The notes under the pieces were generated by a model. That model was not told where the DNA came from and made no database searches. It saw only the letters and a program-made list of their open reading frames with translations. From Hofstenia miamia (taxonomy: Eukaryota > Xenacoelomorpha > Acoela): 64,000 nucleotides of DNA. The position numbers and the translations under genes are program-made. The stretch lies in NCBI GenBank assembly GCA_004352715.1, contig SCFE01000003.1:3433109-3497108 (forward strand). The letters are read 5' to 3'. Of this stretch, positions 25,263 to 36,915 are shown in pieces; position 1 is the first letter of the stretch, and each line of letters begins with the position of its first letter.

Positions 25263-26113
25263 GATTCTATATTCAGATAAATGTTTACAATTCAATAACT
25301 GATAATTTATCTGAATAGCGTCATAAATTACAAAAAAGTAACCAATCTACAAATCAACATACATTACAAAAAGTAACAATTCTTACAGGCTATGGATGAA
25401 TTACTTTATATTGCTATTTTAATGACGAGTTATCGTATAGTCATTGTTGTAAAATTTAAATCCTAACCATGATGTACCTAAAATATATTTTTGCTTAAGG
25501 AAGATTTTTAAACGCTTTTAATTTCTTTAGGTAGCAAATTCCAGGTTCGAATTGCGACATTAATGAAAGATTTCTTCAAAACTTTTTTCTTATACTTAAC
25601 ACATGTAAAAATTTTAGATCTTGAATTCTGTTTATACGCAAATCCCGGGAATTTAATTGAATTATAAGGCGGTAGATTTTTTTTACTAGTTTGAAAAATG
25701 TTAGCAAGGTATTTAAAATGACGAGTTGTTTTAGAAAGAGAATTGACCTAGAAATGTAATGTTTAGATTTCGATGAATTTTTTGCTGAGATATTCAGTGC
25801 CCATTTTAATTGAATGTCAAGTTTTCTATAAAGTACATCACTTAGATCAGTAAATAAGATGTTTGCATAATTAAGGTGGCTCATGATAAAAGCATGGAAG
25901 AATTGAATAATTGCATAGGGTGGTAACTGCTTAACTACTAGTGTCATACTTTTTATACCTATAGCTAGTTTTCTAACTGTTATGTTAATGGGAGTGTTGA
26001 ACTTTAACTTTGAGTCAATGGTTACGCCTAAGTACTTGAAAGTGTCTACAATAGGTACATTAACAGTATTAATTTTCAAAGTCATTTTGGAAACATCGTA
26101 GTTATTTTTATTG
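25243..26113 (-). mobile_element. non-LTR retrotransposon 3' fragment (RT C-terminus)
   Basis: The minus-strand open frame 25576-26085 contains FKYLGVTIDSKLKF and, further on, LPPYAIIQFFHAFIMSHLNY. This is the conserved arrangement after the catalytic YxDD of CR1/Jockey-type reverse transcriptases (the thumb region). A shifted frame continues with an A-I-R-x-W-N-L-L-P motif typical of the extreme C-terminus. The catalytic core would lie upstream, in or beyond the gap at 26114-26612. The 3' end is marked by the (CTTAT)n tail. It is a 5'-truncated or gap-hidden copy. Confidence 0.8.
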
Positions 26114-26612
26114 NNNNNNNNNNNNNNNNNNNNNNNNNNNNNNNNNNNNNNNNNNNNNNNNNNNNNNNNNNNNNNNNNNNNNNNNNNNNNNNNNNNNNNN
26201 NNNNNNNNNNNNNNNNNNNNNNNNNNNNNNNNNNNNNNNNNNNNNNNNNNNNNNNNNNNNNNNNNNNNNNNNNNNNNNNNNNNNNNNNNNNNNNNNNNNN
26301 NNNNNNNNNNNNNNNNNNNNNNNNNNNNNNNNNNNNNNNNNNNNNNNNNNNNNNNNNNNNNNNNNNNNNNNNNNNNNNNNNNNNNNNNNNNNNNNNNNNN
26401 NNNNNNNNNNNNNNNNNNNNNNNNNNNNNNNNNNNNNNNNNNNNNNNNNNNNNNNNNNNNNNNNNNNNNNNNNNNNNNNNNNNNNNNNNNNNNNNNNNNN
26501 NNNNNNNNNNNNNNNNNNNNNNNNNNNNNNNNNNNNNNNNNNNNNNNNNNNNNNNNNNNNNNNNNNNNNNNNNNNNNNNNNNNNNNNNNNNNNNNNNNNN
26601 NNNNNNNNNNNN
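26114..26612. other. assembly gap, 499 N
   Basis: Unknown bases. The right edge is an (AT)n tract at 26613-26642. The gap probably hides more of the adjacent reverse-transcriptase relic. Confidence 0.98.
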
Positions 26613-26642
<30 letters not shown>

Positions 26643-26646
<4 letters not shown>

Positions 26647-27055
26647 TCTTTATTAACGCTCTACATGACTAGCTATGTTTGGGCTTAGTTGAATTGCCAA
26701 AATTTATAGTACATGCAACTGCAAAAAATTTGGAAAACGTCCAATTCCTATTACAGAGGGCAGTGCAATGTCACTTCGATGCATCACATGCACTGGAAAA
26801 GATCCTTTGTGCAGTGATATACTGAATGTGGAGCCTTCGCCTAAAAAAATTATTGAGTCTTCTAATAAAATATTTTGGAAAGGGTAGAAATTTTACTATT
26901 GATAATTCCCTTTAGTGGAAAACTTTGTAACTGCTTATTTGCTCATTTGACAACTATATTGACAGAATTCAACAAACCCGACTAGAAATTCCTGATGTTG
27001 CAAAGGGTATTCAGGGAAAAATGAGTTCATTCACTGCAATGTAACTCAAATAGTT
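26643..27055. other. no gene recognised
   Basis: Frames on the + strand are broken and show no clear motif. This could be the degraded upstream part of the piggyBac-like relic that follows. Confidence 0.35.
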
Positions 27056-27500
27056 TAAACTTGTGTTCTTGTTGTGACCGAGTATCAAAGCCAGTTATCC
27101 TTGTCTCTTCAACGCACCAATTCCAAAATAATACCATATATCGAGAAGATATTGTTCAAATTTACAACTCTTGATTACATTGATAGACTATGTCGATGTA
27201 ATTGTGTCCAATGAACTCATGAATGCCCAAAGCGATCAAATGATGATCATTGCACATTTACCAAGGAATTGCGATACAAACTTTGTAGTGATTTGATTAA
27301 ACCTAGACTATCAATGTCAAATTTGATGTGAAAGAGAACATTAAGTGGTTGGAAACTACATGTAAACATCTACTTCAACAGGTTAAAGCACATCTGTTCA
27401 ATCTATATAAGATCGTTGTAAATTTTGCTCTAGAATTCACGACAGAAAGGCAAGAGAAGCTTGTGTTCACTGTTCATATAATCTGATCATGAATTTCTAA
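27056..27500 (+). pseudogene. piggyBac-like transposase C-terminal relic
   Basis: The last 30 codons (27411-27500) read D-R-C-K-F-C-S-R-x-x-D-R-K followed by a C-x2-C pair and a stop, like the cysteine-rich tail of many piggyBac-type transposases. Upstream, a different frame reads KPVILVSSTH, resembling the strand that precedes the last catalytic aspartate in that family. The pieces lie in different frames with stops between them, so this is a dead relic. Recognition is by eye. Confidence 0.4.
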
Positions 27501-27927
27501 TTTTAGATTGTAATCCATGGAAACAAAACAAACCTAAACTTTAAAGTTCTTGCAAGATCTTGCAAATTCCAGTCTAAAGCTTCAAAGTAAATTTTAAGTG
27601 TTTCTAATTTGAAAAAACTTTTGGTTGAATCTATAAAGTAGAACACTGTAACAAATGAGTTGGTTCATTTTGCTTTCAACAAAAGAAACGATCTGCACAA
27701 CTACCACATCTCATTTTAGACAGAAAATTGAAAAAATCATTTCGCAAAATATAAAACTACTTTTTTAATTATTTGTAATTGAAATGTTCATCAAAAATTA
27801 TGAAACTTTTTCAAATTAATACTATAAGGAACCAATCTAACATTAATTAAAATATGCATTCAAGAATTAGTATAGAATTTGCTCGAACTTTAAAGTTAAT
27901 TTTGTGTCACTTTCAAGGGGATGAATC

Positions 27928-27929
<2 letters not shown>

Positions 27930-27961
<32 letters not shown>
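27930..27961. repeat. (AT)n microsatellite at gap edge
   Basis: A perfect AT run immediately before the gap at 27965. A matching run follows the gap at 28114-28141, so the gap is probably an unresolved long (AT)n tract. Confidence 0.9.
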
Positions 27962-27964
<3 letters not shown>

Positions 27965-28113
27965 NNNNNNNNNNNNNNNNNNNNNNNNNNNNNNNNNNNN
28001 NNNNNNNNNNNNNNNNNNNNNNNNNNNNNNNNNNNNNNNNNNNNNNNNNNNNNNNNNNNNNNNNNNNNNNNNNNNNNNNNNNNNNNNNNNNNNNNNNNNN
28101 NNNNNNNNNNNNN
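27965..28113. other. assembly gap, 149 N
   Basis: Unknown bases between two (AT)n tracts. Confidence 0.98.
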
Positions 28114-28141
<28 letters not shown>

Positions 28142-28144
<3 letters not shown>

Positions 28145-29729
28145 CTATATCAAATTTAATTTCAAGACAAATATACTTCATAAAGAACTACATTTCCATT
28201 TTTATGTCAGAAAAAATTGTCATAAAGTCTATTTTCAACAATTTTTCAGTAAATAGCAGAACTATTGAAAAATATATATAAAAATTACGTTATTTCCAAA
28301 AATGGTAATACAATATTGAACTTCATATTCTCAGTATCCATAAATATTTATCCAATGTATAAAAATGTAAGAAATAATGGTAGTCTAAAACCAAAATTTG
28401 AAATGTACATTAACATGATCAAAATCATGTTTCATTAAATTATGTTTCAATAAGGTAATATACTTGGAGAGAGGCTTTTTACTGATATTAATTTAAAAAA
28501 TCATATTTTGGTAGTATTCATAATTTTTTCGGCAAAAACTTTGAGTTTGGGAGCAAATGCACCCTAAACAGTCAAAACATATAATTTTTATATTATCTCA
28601 CGAACCGTTAACATTCTTTTTGTAAGTGGTTTAGTAGTAAAATAAACGATAGGGAAGTTACGTCGATAAACAGACATTTTCGCAGTTGTTGAAACTTGCC
28701 TACAATTCAGATTTTCGCCCTGGGAATGCATTCTGAATTCAGGGATTTTTCTATTTCTAGCAAAAAATTACAAGGATAAGAATTATTTAAACTTTCTTTT
28801 TGCAAGGAAAACCATTATAACTGTTTATATATATACTACGTTCTATACGAATGTATAAAATGAGTAAACTGTTTTAAAATGACGGATTAATTGGCACCAA
28901 TTATTGAAAATAAACCCATTTATCAAGGTGATTAAAAGAAATTAAAATTTTTAGATTAAATAAATTCACAAAACTCTTAAAATGGCAAAAGTACACTTGA
29001 AATGTATTTTGCAAGATAATAGGAAACCTTTTTCCGATGTTCAAAAATTTCTTGAATTCTTCTGCTATTGTAGATCACTGTCACTATTTCATAATTTAGT
29101 TGATTTAATTAATATAATAGAATTCAAAACCTTTATGTTATTTGATAGCATACAAAATCAAGATCAGTATGCCAGAGCTGCAAACGTGCCTTGTTTTTGG
29201 GAGAAGGGTTTGGCACAGCGCTTATGTGCTCACAAGAACAATTTTTAGAATTTTATATTTTCCAGGCTTGCTAATTTCTTTAGGAAATTAACTGATCAAA
29301 GCAAGTAGATCGTATCTTATACAGAAGACAACTAAAAAAATTGTATGCACCACCTAAGTAGATAGAACAATTTCCATACTGTTTACATGAGATAAGCTAA
29401 TTATAGACTTTTTCTTTGTACTCATAAAATGCTTAAATCCATAGATTGCTTAATGTAAGTTTCCTAGTCAAATGTAAATGAATATTGTTGAGATGTATAT
29501 TTTAATGTCTGTAAATTGTTATCACTGAAATTTAATTAAGTTTTACACTACAAAGGACTGGTCTAGTTTGCGAAGTCCGCATCAAAATACAACAAAGTGT
29601 CCCCCACAAACTTGTGAGCTTCAGGCACTTATTGATTCAATATATTCTGGACATAGCATGGCACGGTACGAAATAGCACGGATAATAAGGCAAAATCTTG
29701 TGCACGCCCTAGCCCTGAAAACGTGACAA
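28142..29729. other. no gene recognised
   Basis: AT-rich sequence. A + strand frame of 88 codons at 28982-29248 contains no motif I recognise. Confidence 0.45.
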
Positions 29730-30036
29730 ACTTTTTAGACCCGACCCAACACAACTCGAATTATATGTAGACCCGACCCGATTTTCTAAATTTAACCCGA
29801 CTATAATAAAGCAAACAAAATTATATGTGTTTTCAGACATAACTGGCTAGCTAGTAGTGGAAAAAACAAATGATTTGCTATGTATTGGTTGCCATGCGAC
29901 AAAACAGTTATATGTTCAATTGTTCAATTTAGCACTAAAACCTATGCATGTATTCAGCAATTAATGTCAACGCTTTTAATTAATGGGACATGACCAAACC
30001 CGACCCGCGGTTCGGGTCGACCCATTACCACCCCTG
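29730..30036. mobile_element. hAT-type element end with GGGTC/CCCGA repeats
   Basis: Clusters of GACCCGACCC occur at 29738-29815 and of CCCGACCCGCGG...GGGTCG at 29999-30020. The right edge (minus strand) begins CAGGGGTGGTAATGGGTC, a typical hAT-type terminus. The left end could not be placed and no target duplication was found, so the element is probably truncated. The same CCCGA motif forms the ends of the hAT at 20505, which suggests a related family. Confidence 0.45.
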
Positions 30037-30694
30037 AGCAGGACATGTTTACTGCTCTGCTCTCATGTAAAAGTTATCTGCATTTTCTGAATGTTCTGCT
30101 TCTGTCATACAATTTGGAGAAATTTAGAATTCTGCTATTCGCCTTAATTAGATCACAGTTAGAGAATTCTGGCGTTGGATATATAAATGGCCATGTGTGC
30201 CACACGTGTGTCTATACTGAGAAGGATAGTAACTATTATCCGTATATGATATGAGAAGCAGCAAAATAAAGAAATTATTGCAGCTGTTTCATAATAACAA
30301 AGCAAGAACTAACTTTATGCTAGAAGACAATAAGGAGAAAATTTTTAAGAAAAGGAATAGTTTTCTTCTTTTTCAAAATCTTCTAAAAGCTTACCGAAAT
30401 TCACTTTAAAATGCTTGCCTTTTATCTCACTCTTATATATCCAAAAATGGGCCAGACAGTAAATAATTACAAGGTTTCTATGATCGGATATTTGCGGTAA
30501 TTTGCAAATTTAATTTTTTGCCAGTCGTAAATTGACGGTTTCAGGGCTAAAAGCTTGAGAAATTGTGAAGTTTAGACAATTCTGTTAGTAACATTTTCCT
30601 ACCTGAAAAGACAGAGGTCGTCTTCATAACGTTCTGAGCTTTATTTTCCATATTGAAGACATAATTACATAAAATTGATAGAAGAGAAACCCAA

Positions 30695-30889
30695 CTATGC
30701 AACCTGTCGCTCTCCAGTTGTTACATGTTTCCAAAATGCACATCGTCTGATCTTATTGCATGGGATGCTCACTAATGTAATTGCATTTAGATTCATTGAA
30801 TAGGAACTAAATCCAATCAATTTTAATTTACTAGGCAATAAGATGTGATTAATGCGATCAAAAGCGTTCTTTGGATCAATAAATGTCAT
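30695..30889 (-). pseudogene. reverse-transcriptase relic (RT motif region)
   Basis: The minus strand reads DPKNAFDRINHILLPSKLK, close to the D-x-x-K-A-F-D-x-V-x-H-x-x-L-L-x-K-L block that holds the first catalytic aspartate of non-LTR reverse transcriptases. Nothing recognisable continues beyond about 40 codons. It is a short dead fragment. Confidence 0.65.
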
Positions 30890-33332
30890 TCTGGAATTAC
30901 TTCCTTTGTTTAACTCATATCTCGTTTTTCAATAATGTTACATTTTCTGACCTTCGCAAAATTCGCAGTTCGAAGTGATTGAAAACATCCCAATAAAAAG
31001 TAAGCAATACTACGAAACAAATATTTCAAAATAATTTGGATACTTAACTTAATTAAGTGCTGAGTGAATGTGAGAGGAAAATAATGGAACTTAAATTTTT
31101 GGAATTCTGACGGCTAATCACAAGTACCAGCAATTTAATGACAGACAAAAATCTTTGAACAGAAACGTTGATCAGGGTCGTTTTAAAGAATGGACCTCTT
31201 AGGGCACTTACCTGGGGTTACTTTGCGGGCTACACAAATAGAGAGAAGTCCTTATCATAGTTGATTATCGCATTGATTATAGATTTTACTATTATCAGTG
31301 TAATCGTAGAATTATGTTATTGCATAATAATCTTAAATAGTCTTTAAAAACAAGAAGCGGAAAGAAGTATTTTTTCGGATGTGCTTCAATACGATAGATT
31401 CGGCTTTCTTCAAATTTTTGTATGTAATTAATAACTAACAGACGAAACGTATATGTATTTGCAGAGCATTTGTAAATGCGTTGAGGCATTCGCAATTTTC
31501 AAATGAATGAAATCATAATTGACAAGGTGATGTTACATCTACATGTATGTGAGGCAGAATCGTATTTTAAGTCACAACCCAATAAAGCTAGTGAAGTTCT
31601 GTTGTCGCAGACACTGTAAGTAGCTACAAATCGCCTCGATTCCTTGAAAGCATATCTTCCGCTACTGATTGAAAAACTTGAGCAGAGAACTAGAAGTGCA
31701 GCAATACAAATTACAGATTACATTGATTCTAAGCAACGACAAAGAGCTTGCGTCTAGGGAGACATGATTGATATGAACAACAAGTAATTTTTATCAAAAG
31801 TGTAAAAGATTCATGATTGAAACACTTTTTACTGCTTTGAATTTATTTATTTCAGAACATTCAAACCGTATAAACGTCTATGCTCTATAATTAGGAATTT
31901 CTTTTCTTTTTTCATAAATTAAATTGATTTCTTCTGGGTTGAGGGAAACACATTGACTGTCAGCAAAATGTTTTCATGAGGCTATTGATCTTTCTGACCA
32001 ATTAAAGGACTCTGTACAACTAAAGCACTGTGTACAGTCAAACTTCAAGACCGCAAACCTATCCTTGATTTGTTTCTGATAATTTGAAGTATGTTCCAAA
32101 TGACAAAATTGCACTTTGAATATCCATGTGAATGTTTCTAACCAACTGTACTAGAAAACGTTGTTTTCAAGAGTGCCAATAATCACATCAAAATGAGTAT
32201 CGTTCATTATAGGTTATTGGATAAGTACATTGCACCAGGACTCTAAATGTTTAGAAGCAGTCTTGACCATAAATTTCACGATATTCCAATTTTTTGTATT
32301 TGGATACATAATATCAACAAATAATAATGTGTATCAAAAGTGCTTACTTATAAATTCTTGATTATATATAAGTAAGCTTAACATGATGCTGTTAGAGAGC
32401 ATTCATTTTTGCCTCGGTTAAGTAGTCCTTTCATTTTTAAGAATTGGGTCTACCTAGCTATTGTAGTGGCTTTATATCTTTGTTATACTTTACACTCGCA
32501 ATCTTGTTCTTTTCCTAATTATTTTATGCCCTTATAATGCATGAAAATTACAATGAAATAGTAAACATTCGTTTTTAGGTTTTATGAATTGCTCACTTAT
32601 GTATTTTCTCACCAATGTAAGATTTCTCCAGAAAATTTTTGCTATCTTCATAAAAATCAGCTGAAAACCTCAATACATAAATAGGTATAGATGCACAGTA
32701 ATTGTTTGGCATGGCTTGGGACCAAGTAAATACATGAATGCTAATAGTGATCTCTAAAAATATGGTTCTCTTAGATCAATGCCATTCAATATTCCAGGAA
32801 TTGAAAGTCAAAGTGAGATGCTACTCCTGCAAAATTCAAAACATTTTACTAATGGTAAGACGAAAAAAACGTTGACAATTAATACGGTATGTACTTACAA
32901 AAATATCAAAAAATAATATAGAATCACTAAAGTACTTAATGAAGTTAAATTGCATCTTACTATTTTGGATAAGATCTTCACTAAAAATTAAATAAGAATA
33001 TCCATAGATAAACTAAGACATCATAAAATCAAATTTGAAAAGAAAATTTGAGAAAATAGTTTTCCAATTCTACAATTGAATTATGTTAAAAAATCCATCC
33101 AGATGTATGAGAAGAAGCAAATCTCAATAAATTTAAAAAATTTGTTAAAATTTCACTAAGGAAAAGAAGAACCAATTACTTGTGACTTAAATCCTCAAGG
33201 TCAGTGAACTTTTGAAACCAGCACAATCATAAAGCATTTTTTACAATACAGTGCATTTTTGTATACTTTATGTATTTAAATTCTTTATGAGTGCTAATCA
33301 CATTATTGCTAAAAACAAAAGAAATAATATAT
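30890..33332. other. no gene recognised
   Basis: AT-rich sequence. A + strand stretch at about 31623-31758 is open and protein-like (about 45 codons ending at a stop) but lacks a start, splice sites or a recognisable motif. Confidence 0.45.
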
Positions 33333-33354
33333 TATATATATATATATATATATA
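33333..33354. repeat. (AT)n microsatellite
   Basis: A perfect AT run of about 22 nt. Confidence 0.9.
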
Positions 33355-34520
33355 ATACTGTTTACTTCCACCTGTAACCAGATCATGATGAAATATCATT
33401 TCACCTTGAATCCTACCTCAATACCAGAAATTTTAAATCCGCACTTCTTATGAGATTTAAAAATAATTTTGAACTTGTTGATTCTTAACAAACATAATTT
33501 TAATCATTACCTGACTCTGAAGCTGTGTAGTTAACAATGAAATTATATTTTATTATTCAATAGTGTGCACTTCTTTTACAAAACACACCTTAAATAAACA
33601 TTTGCTTCCGAAAGCATGATTGGATTTTGCTTAGTATCTCTGCAAATAATTACTCAGAAATTAGTTTAGCAATGTGAAATCAAAATATCAAGAGGTGAAA
33701 TAAAAGTGCTATTCAGTCAGATAACTATATTTTCAAGAAGTTGAAAAATGTAAGCCGTATTAATATTAAGATCATTCCTAATATAATTCGCAGAGTTTCT
33801 TCCAACTTCCTTGAATATTCAGAATTGAATATACAAGTATCATCAGCATATTGATTGCTACAATTTGGTATCTTGAGGTCTCTTACCTTTTAAATCAGTT
33901 ACCAGTTCTGTAATGTATTGTCGAGATGAAAAAACAAGAGATTTTTATCACTGAAAGTAGATGGATAATTAATTTGTATTTGAAGAAAATAAACTTATCA
34001 GTACCACCTGAGGTGGCAAGATCTAGTTTTGATTTTCGTAACGTTTCATATATTGCAGACAGATTTTAATATGATAACCTTGGCACAGAGGTAGCTTATT
34101 GGTAGTAATCGTGGCTTACAGTAGATAATGTATTAAAAACAGTAAAATTGTCATTATTCGGAGATCAGAAACAGCTAAAGTACTACATTCTTTGTCTACT
34201 GAAGATTAACTACACTTTTATATACAAAATTTTATTGGAAATAAAATAAAAATGACTAGCAACATAAATAGCATCAAATAACATATATATTTAATAATAT
34301 TTTATTGGTTGTTTACTGTATTGCTATAACTGTTATAAAGCTTTGTTAGGTAATGCAGTAATGCTATGAAATTATATTAACCTGAAAGCATCCCACATAT
34401 ACTATAGAAGTGTTATTACAACAAAATTAACATATAAATTTTGTCTATATACTTTATGCTCAGCTAAATATGTTTAAATGCATGTATATTACCACTTAAG
34501 CAACTAGCTTTCATTCATGT
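33355..34520. other. no gene recognised
   Basis: AT-rich sequence with no open frame or repeat that I can interpret. Confidence 0.5.
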
Positions 34521-34720
34521 CATCCGATTGCTAAAGATCAAAGGAAGGCTTTTCTTGCTTCAGTTCTAGTATTATTCTGTAGGCGCACATGCCAGTGCAC
34601 CTCAGTCCATTCAGTATGCACTAGCAGCTTTGAAACTTGCACATACGTGTACACTTGTGCATTAGCATGTCCAATACAGCCTCTAGTCAGATGATGTCGC
34701 ATCAAGTGAATAGCGAGCTT

Positions 34721-35184
34721 GTCTTTATGGTTATTCCATACATGCCCAGTTGGGCTTAGTGCCATTAGCCTCGCCTATAGGCAGTACCTTCAGATTGCTG
34801 CCTGGTAGTTGGCACATTTGACGTGTGCAACCAGAGAAATCTCTTCAATGTGGCTTAACTGCACCTCTCAGCTCTTGGGACAGAAGAGTTGGTAGCACAG
34901 TTTGTTCCATCGCCAGAACCATTGCTAGCGTCATACAGGACACATGTTAACTGTCTTTATGGTTATTCCATACATGCCCAGTTGGGCTTAGTGCCATTAG
35001 CCTCGCCTATAGGCAGTACCTTCAGATTGCTGCCTGGTAGTTGGCACATTTGACGTGTGCAACCAGAGAAATCTCTTCAATGTGGCTTAACTGCACCTCT
35101 CAGCTCTTGGGACAGAAGAGTTGGTAGCACAGTTTGTTCCATCGCCAGAACCATTGCTAGCGTCATACAGGACACATGTTAACT
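34721..35184. repeat. exact tandem duplication, 2 x 232 bp
   Basis: Bases 34721-34952 are repeated at 34953-35184 with no difference found by eye. The unit begins GTCTTTATGGTTATTCCATA and is clearly less AT-rich than its surroundings. Zero divergence means either a very recent duplication, ongoing gene conversion or an assembly error. The unit sits in a stretch (34530-36100) whose minus strand carries broken protein-like frames. Confidence 0.9.
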
Positions 35185-35639
35185 GCGGCGCAATCTGGGG
35201 AAACATAGCCCAAGATTACCCCCAGCTGAATATACATTTCTCGATAAGCGTGATTTATTTTTAATACTCTTAAGACATTCAGCTTACCTTGTCCAGCAAG
35301 AGCATGTAAGCCAATTAGGCTAGTACATACCTTTTGACAAATTGAGCTGTCTACAATAGATTCCCGATCTTATGATCAGACACTTATAAACAACCAGAGA
35401 AGGCAAAAGATGTCCTACTGATACATTATCATGACATTAGCACCGTCTGCTGTAAAAATAACTGCCATTGAACCTTTATTATTGATGTTGAAACCAGTCC
35501 AGTTGTAAACTGTTTGGTTTTCATTTTGTCTCATACGTAGGAAATCCTAAGCAGAGTTATTTTGTGTAGCAAGCTGTATCTCTTAGCAGCAGTAGCTTTA
35601 GGATCTTCAAAAATGGAAATGGTTCGTTTTCTCTCTGCA

Positions 35640-36074
35640 GCACTCCATTGACTATATAGGATGTTTTGGAAAAATCAGAGCAGTGGTGATCTACTCCATT
35701 TGTGAGTAGGCAAAGTATGTCCAAATCTTTTGAGGATATTTAATAGTTCAACATTTCCTGTAAGTGATTTTACACTGAATGACACTAGAATGTGTTGGAG
35801 GGCTTGATGATCTCACAGATCAGTACATATGCTATATCTATGCAAAATTACGCAGAATTTGTTGGATTGCCTGGCTAGAATGTCTTGGAACAACATAAGA
35901 GATTTTGGCATGATATGACATTCTGACTCTACTTTTCTTCAGGAGGCCATATTTGGTAATATCTTGACTTCCAATATCAATTAACAACTTATTTGTAGCT
36001 AAGACTATTGCCTCTTTATCACAGATCGTTTTCATGGTTTTCAGTCCTTTTTGAAGACTGGCTTTCTTTGACAA
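35640..36074 (-). pseudogene. relic of an unclassified repetitive ORF family
   Basis: A minus-strand open frame (35838-36074, 78 codons) is followed, in another frame, by VKSLTGNVELLNILKRFGH (about 35715-35800). That block (hydrophobic, S-L-T-G-x-x-x-x-x-x-x-L-N-R/K-x-G-H) is one I recall from uncharacterised multi-copy proteins in marine invertebrate genomes. I cannot assign a function to it. Stops and frameshifts show it is dead here. The recognition is from memory of family style and should be treated as weak. Confidence 0.35.
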
Positions 36075-36165
36075 GATTGTCTGAGTAGACTAGAAATTTT
36101 CCATTGCTATCAGGAAATACCTTAATCAAACTCAATCTCCAGCTTGCTATGGATGCGCTTTTTAC

Positions 36166-36915
36166 TTAAGTCCCTGACATGTGTAATGGCCCCAATGAGT
36201 TTAGCAAAAATATCAATCGTGATTCAAAATCAACTAGTGTCATTACTTGGGGTTTAGTAAATAGTTCTGTCGTGATAGTAAAAGATAGCAATTCAAATAA
36301 TACGAAATTCAAAGTTGCTAACGCTTTCATTGAGCCTGTTACCCAATTTAAATATATTGGTGTTGAAATCGACAATAAATTAAGTTTCACTAAATATATT
36401 GCGTCTTTAATCTGAATAATGACAATAGGTTTAAAATGCATTTCTCATATAGACAAATTCATCGACATAAAAACACGATTTCAGTTAACTAATGCCTTTA
36501 GTAATAAGCCACCTTTTGTGTTGTAACGTTTCTTTTAACAACCTAGAAAAATCATTGCTAGATAAATTTGATTCGCAAATAAAACGGACCAAAAAGATGT
36601 GCCTAAATAGAAATAAACCTCAAAAACTTTCAAAGATAAGAAAAATTTTCATGATGTTTCCATCTATATTAGAAACTTTTCTTTAAATAAACTATCGGAT
36701 ATTGTAGAAAAACGGCTATATTTTGACAAAGATCATTTTTTTATTTGAGCAGTTCATCCAATAAAATATATTTTAATATCAGGAAGGTAAAGTTCAAAAA
36801 GAAATTTAAAAGAGCATTCCTAAATTTCCCAATTGAGAACTGGAATGACTTGCAATTATATATATATAAAAAACTAAATAAGCTGGATAAGCTTAAAAAA
36901 GAAATTAGAGATTAA
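36166..36915 (+). pseudogene. non-LTR reverse-transcriptase C-terminal relic
   Basis: The + strand reads FKYIGVEIDNKLSFTKYI (about 36345-36400), the same post-catalytic motif seen at 25576-26085 on the other strand. After several stops and frame changes it ends with a K-R-A-F-L-N-F-P-x-x-x-W-N-D-L type C-terminus and a stop at 36915. It is a 5'-truncated, degenerate copy of a CR1/Jockey-like element. The two relics differ clearly in sequence, so they are different families or old copies. Confidence 0.7.
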
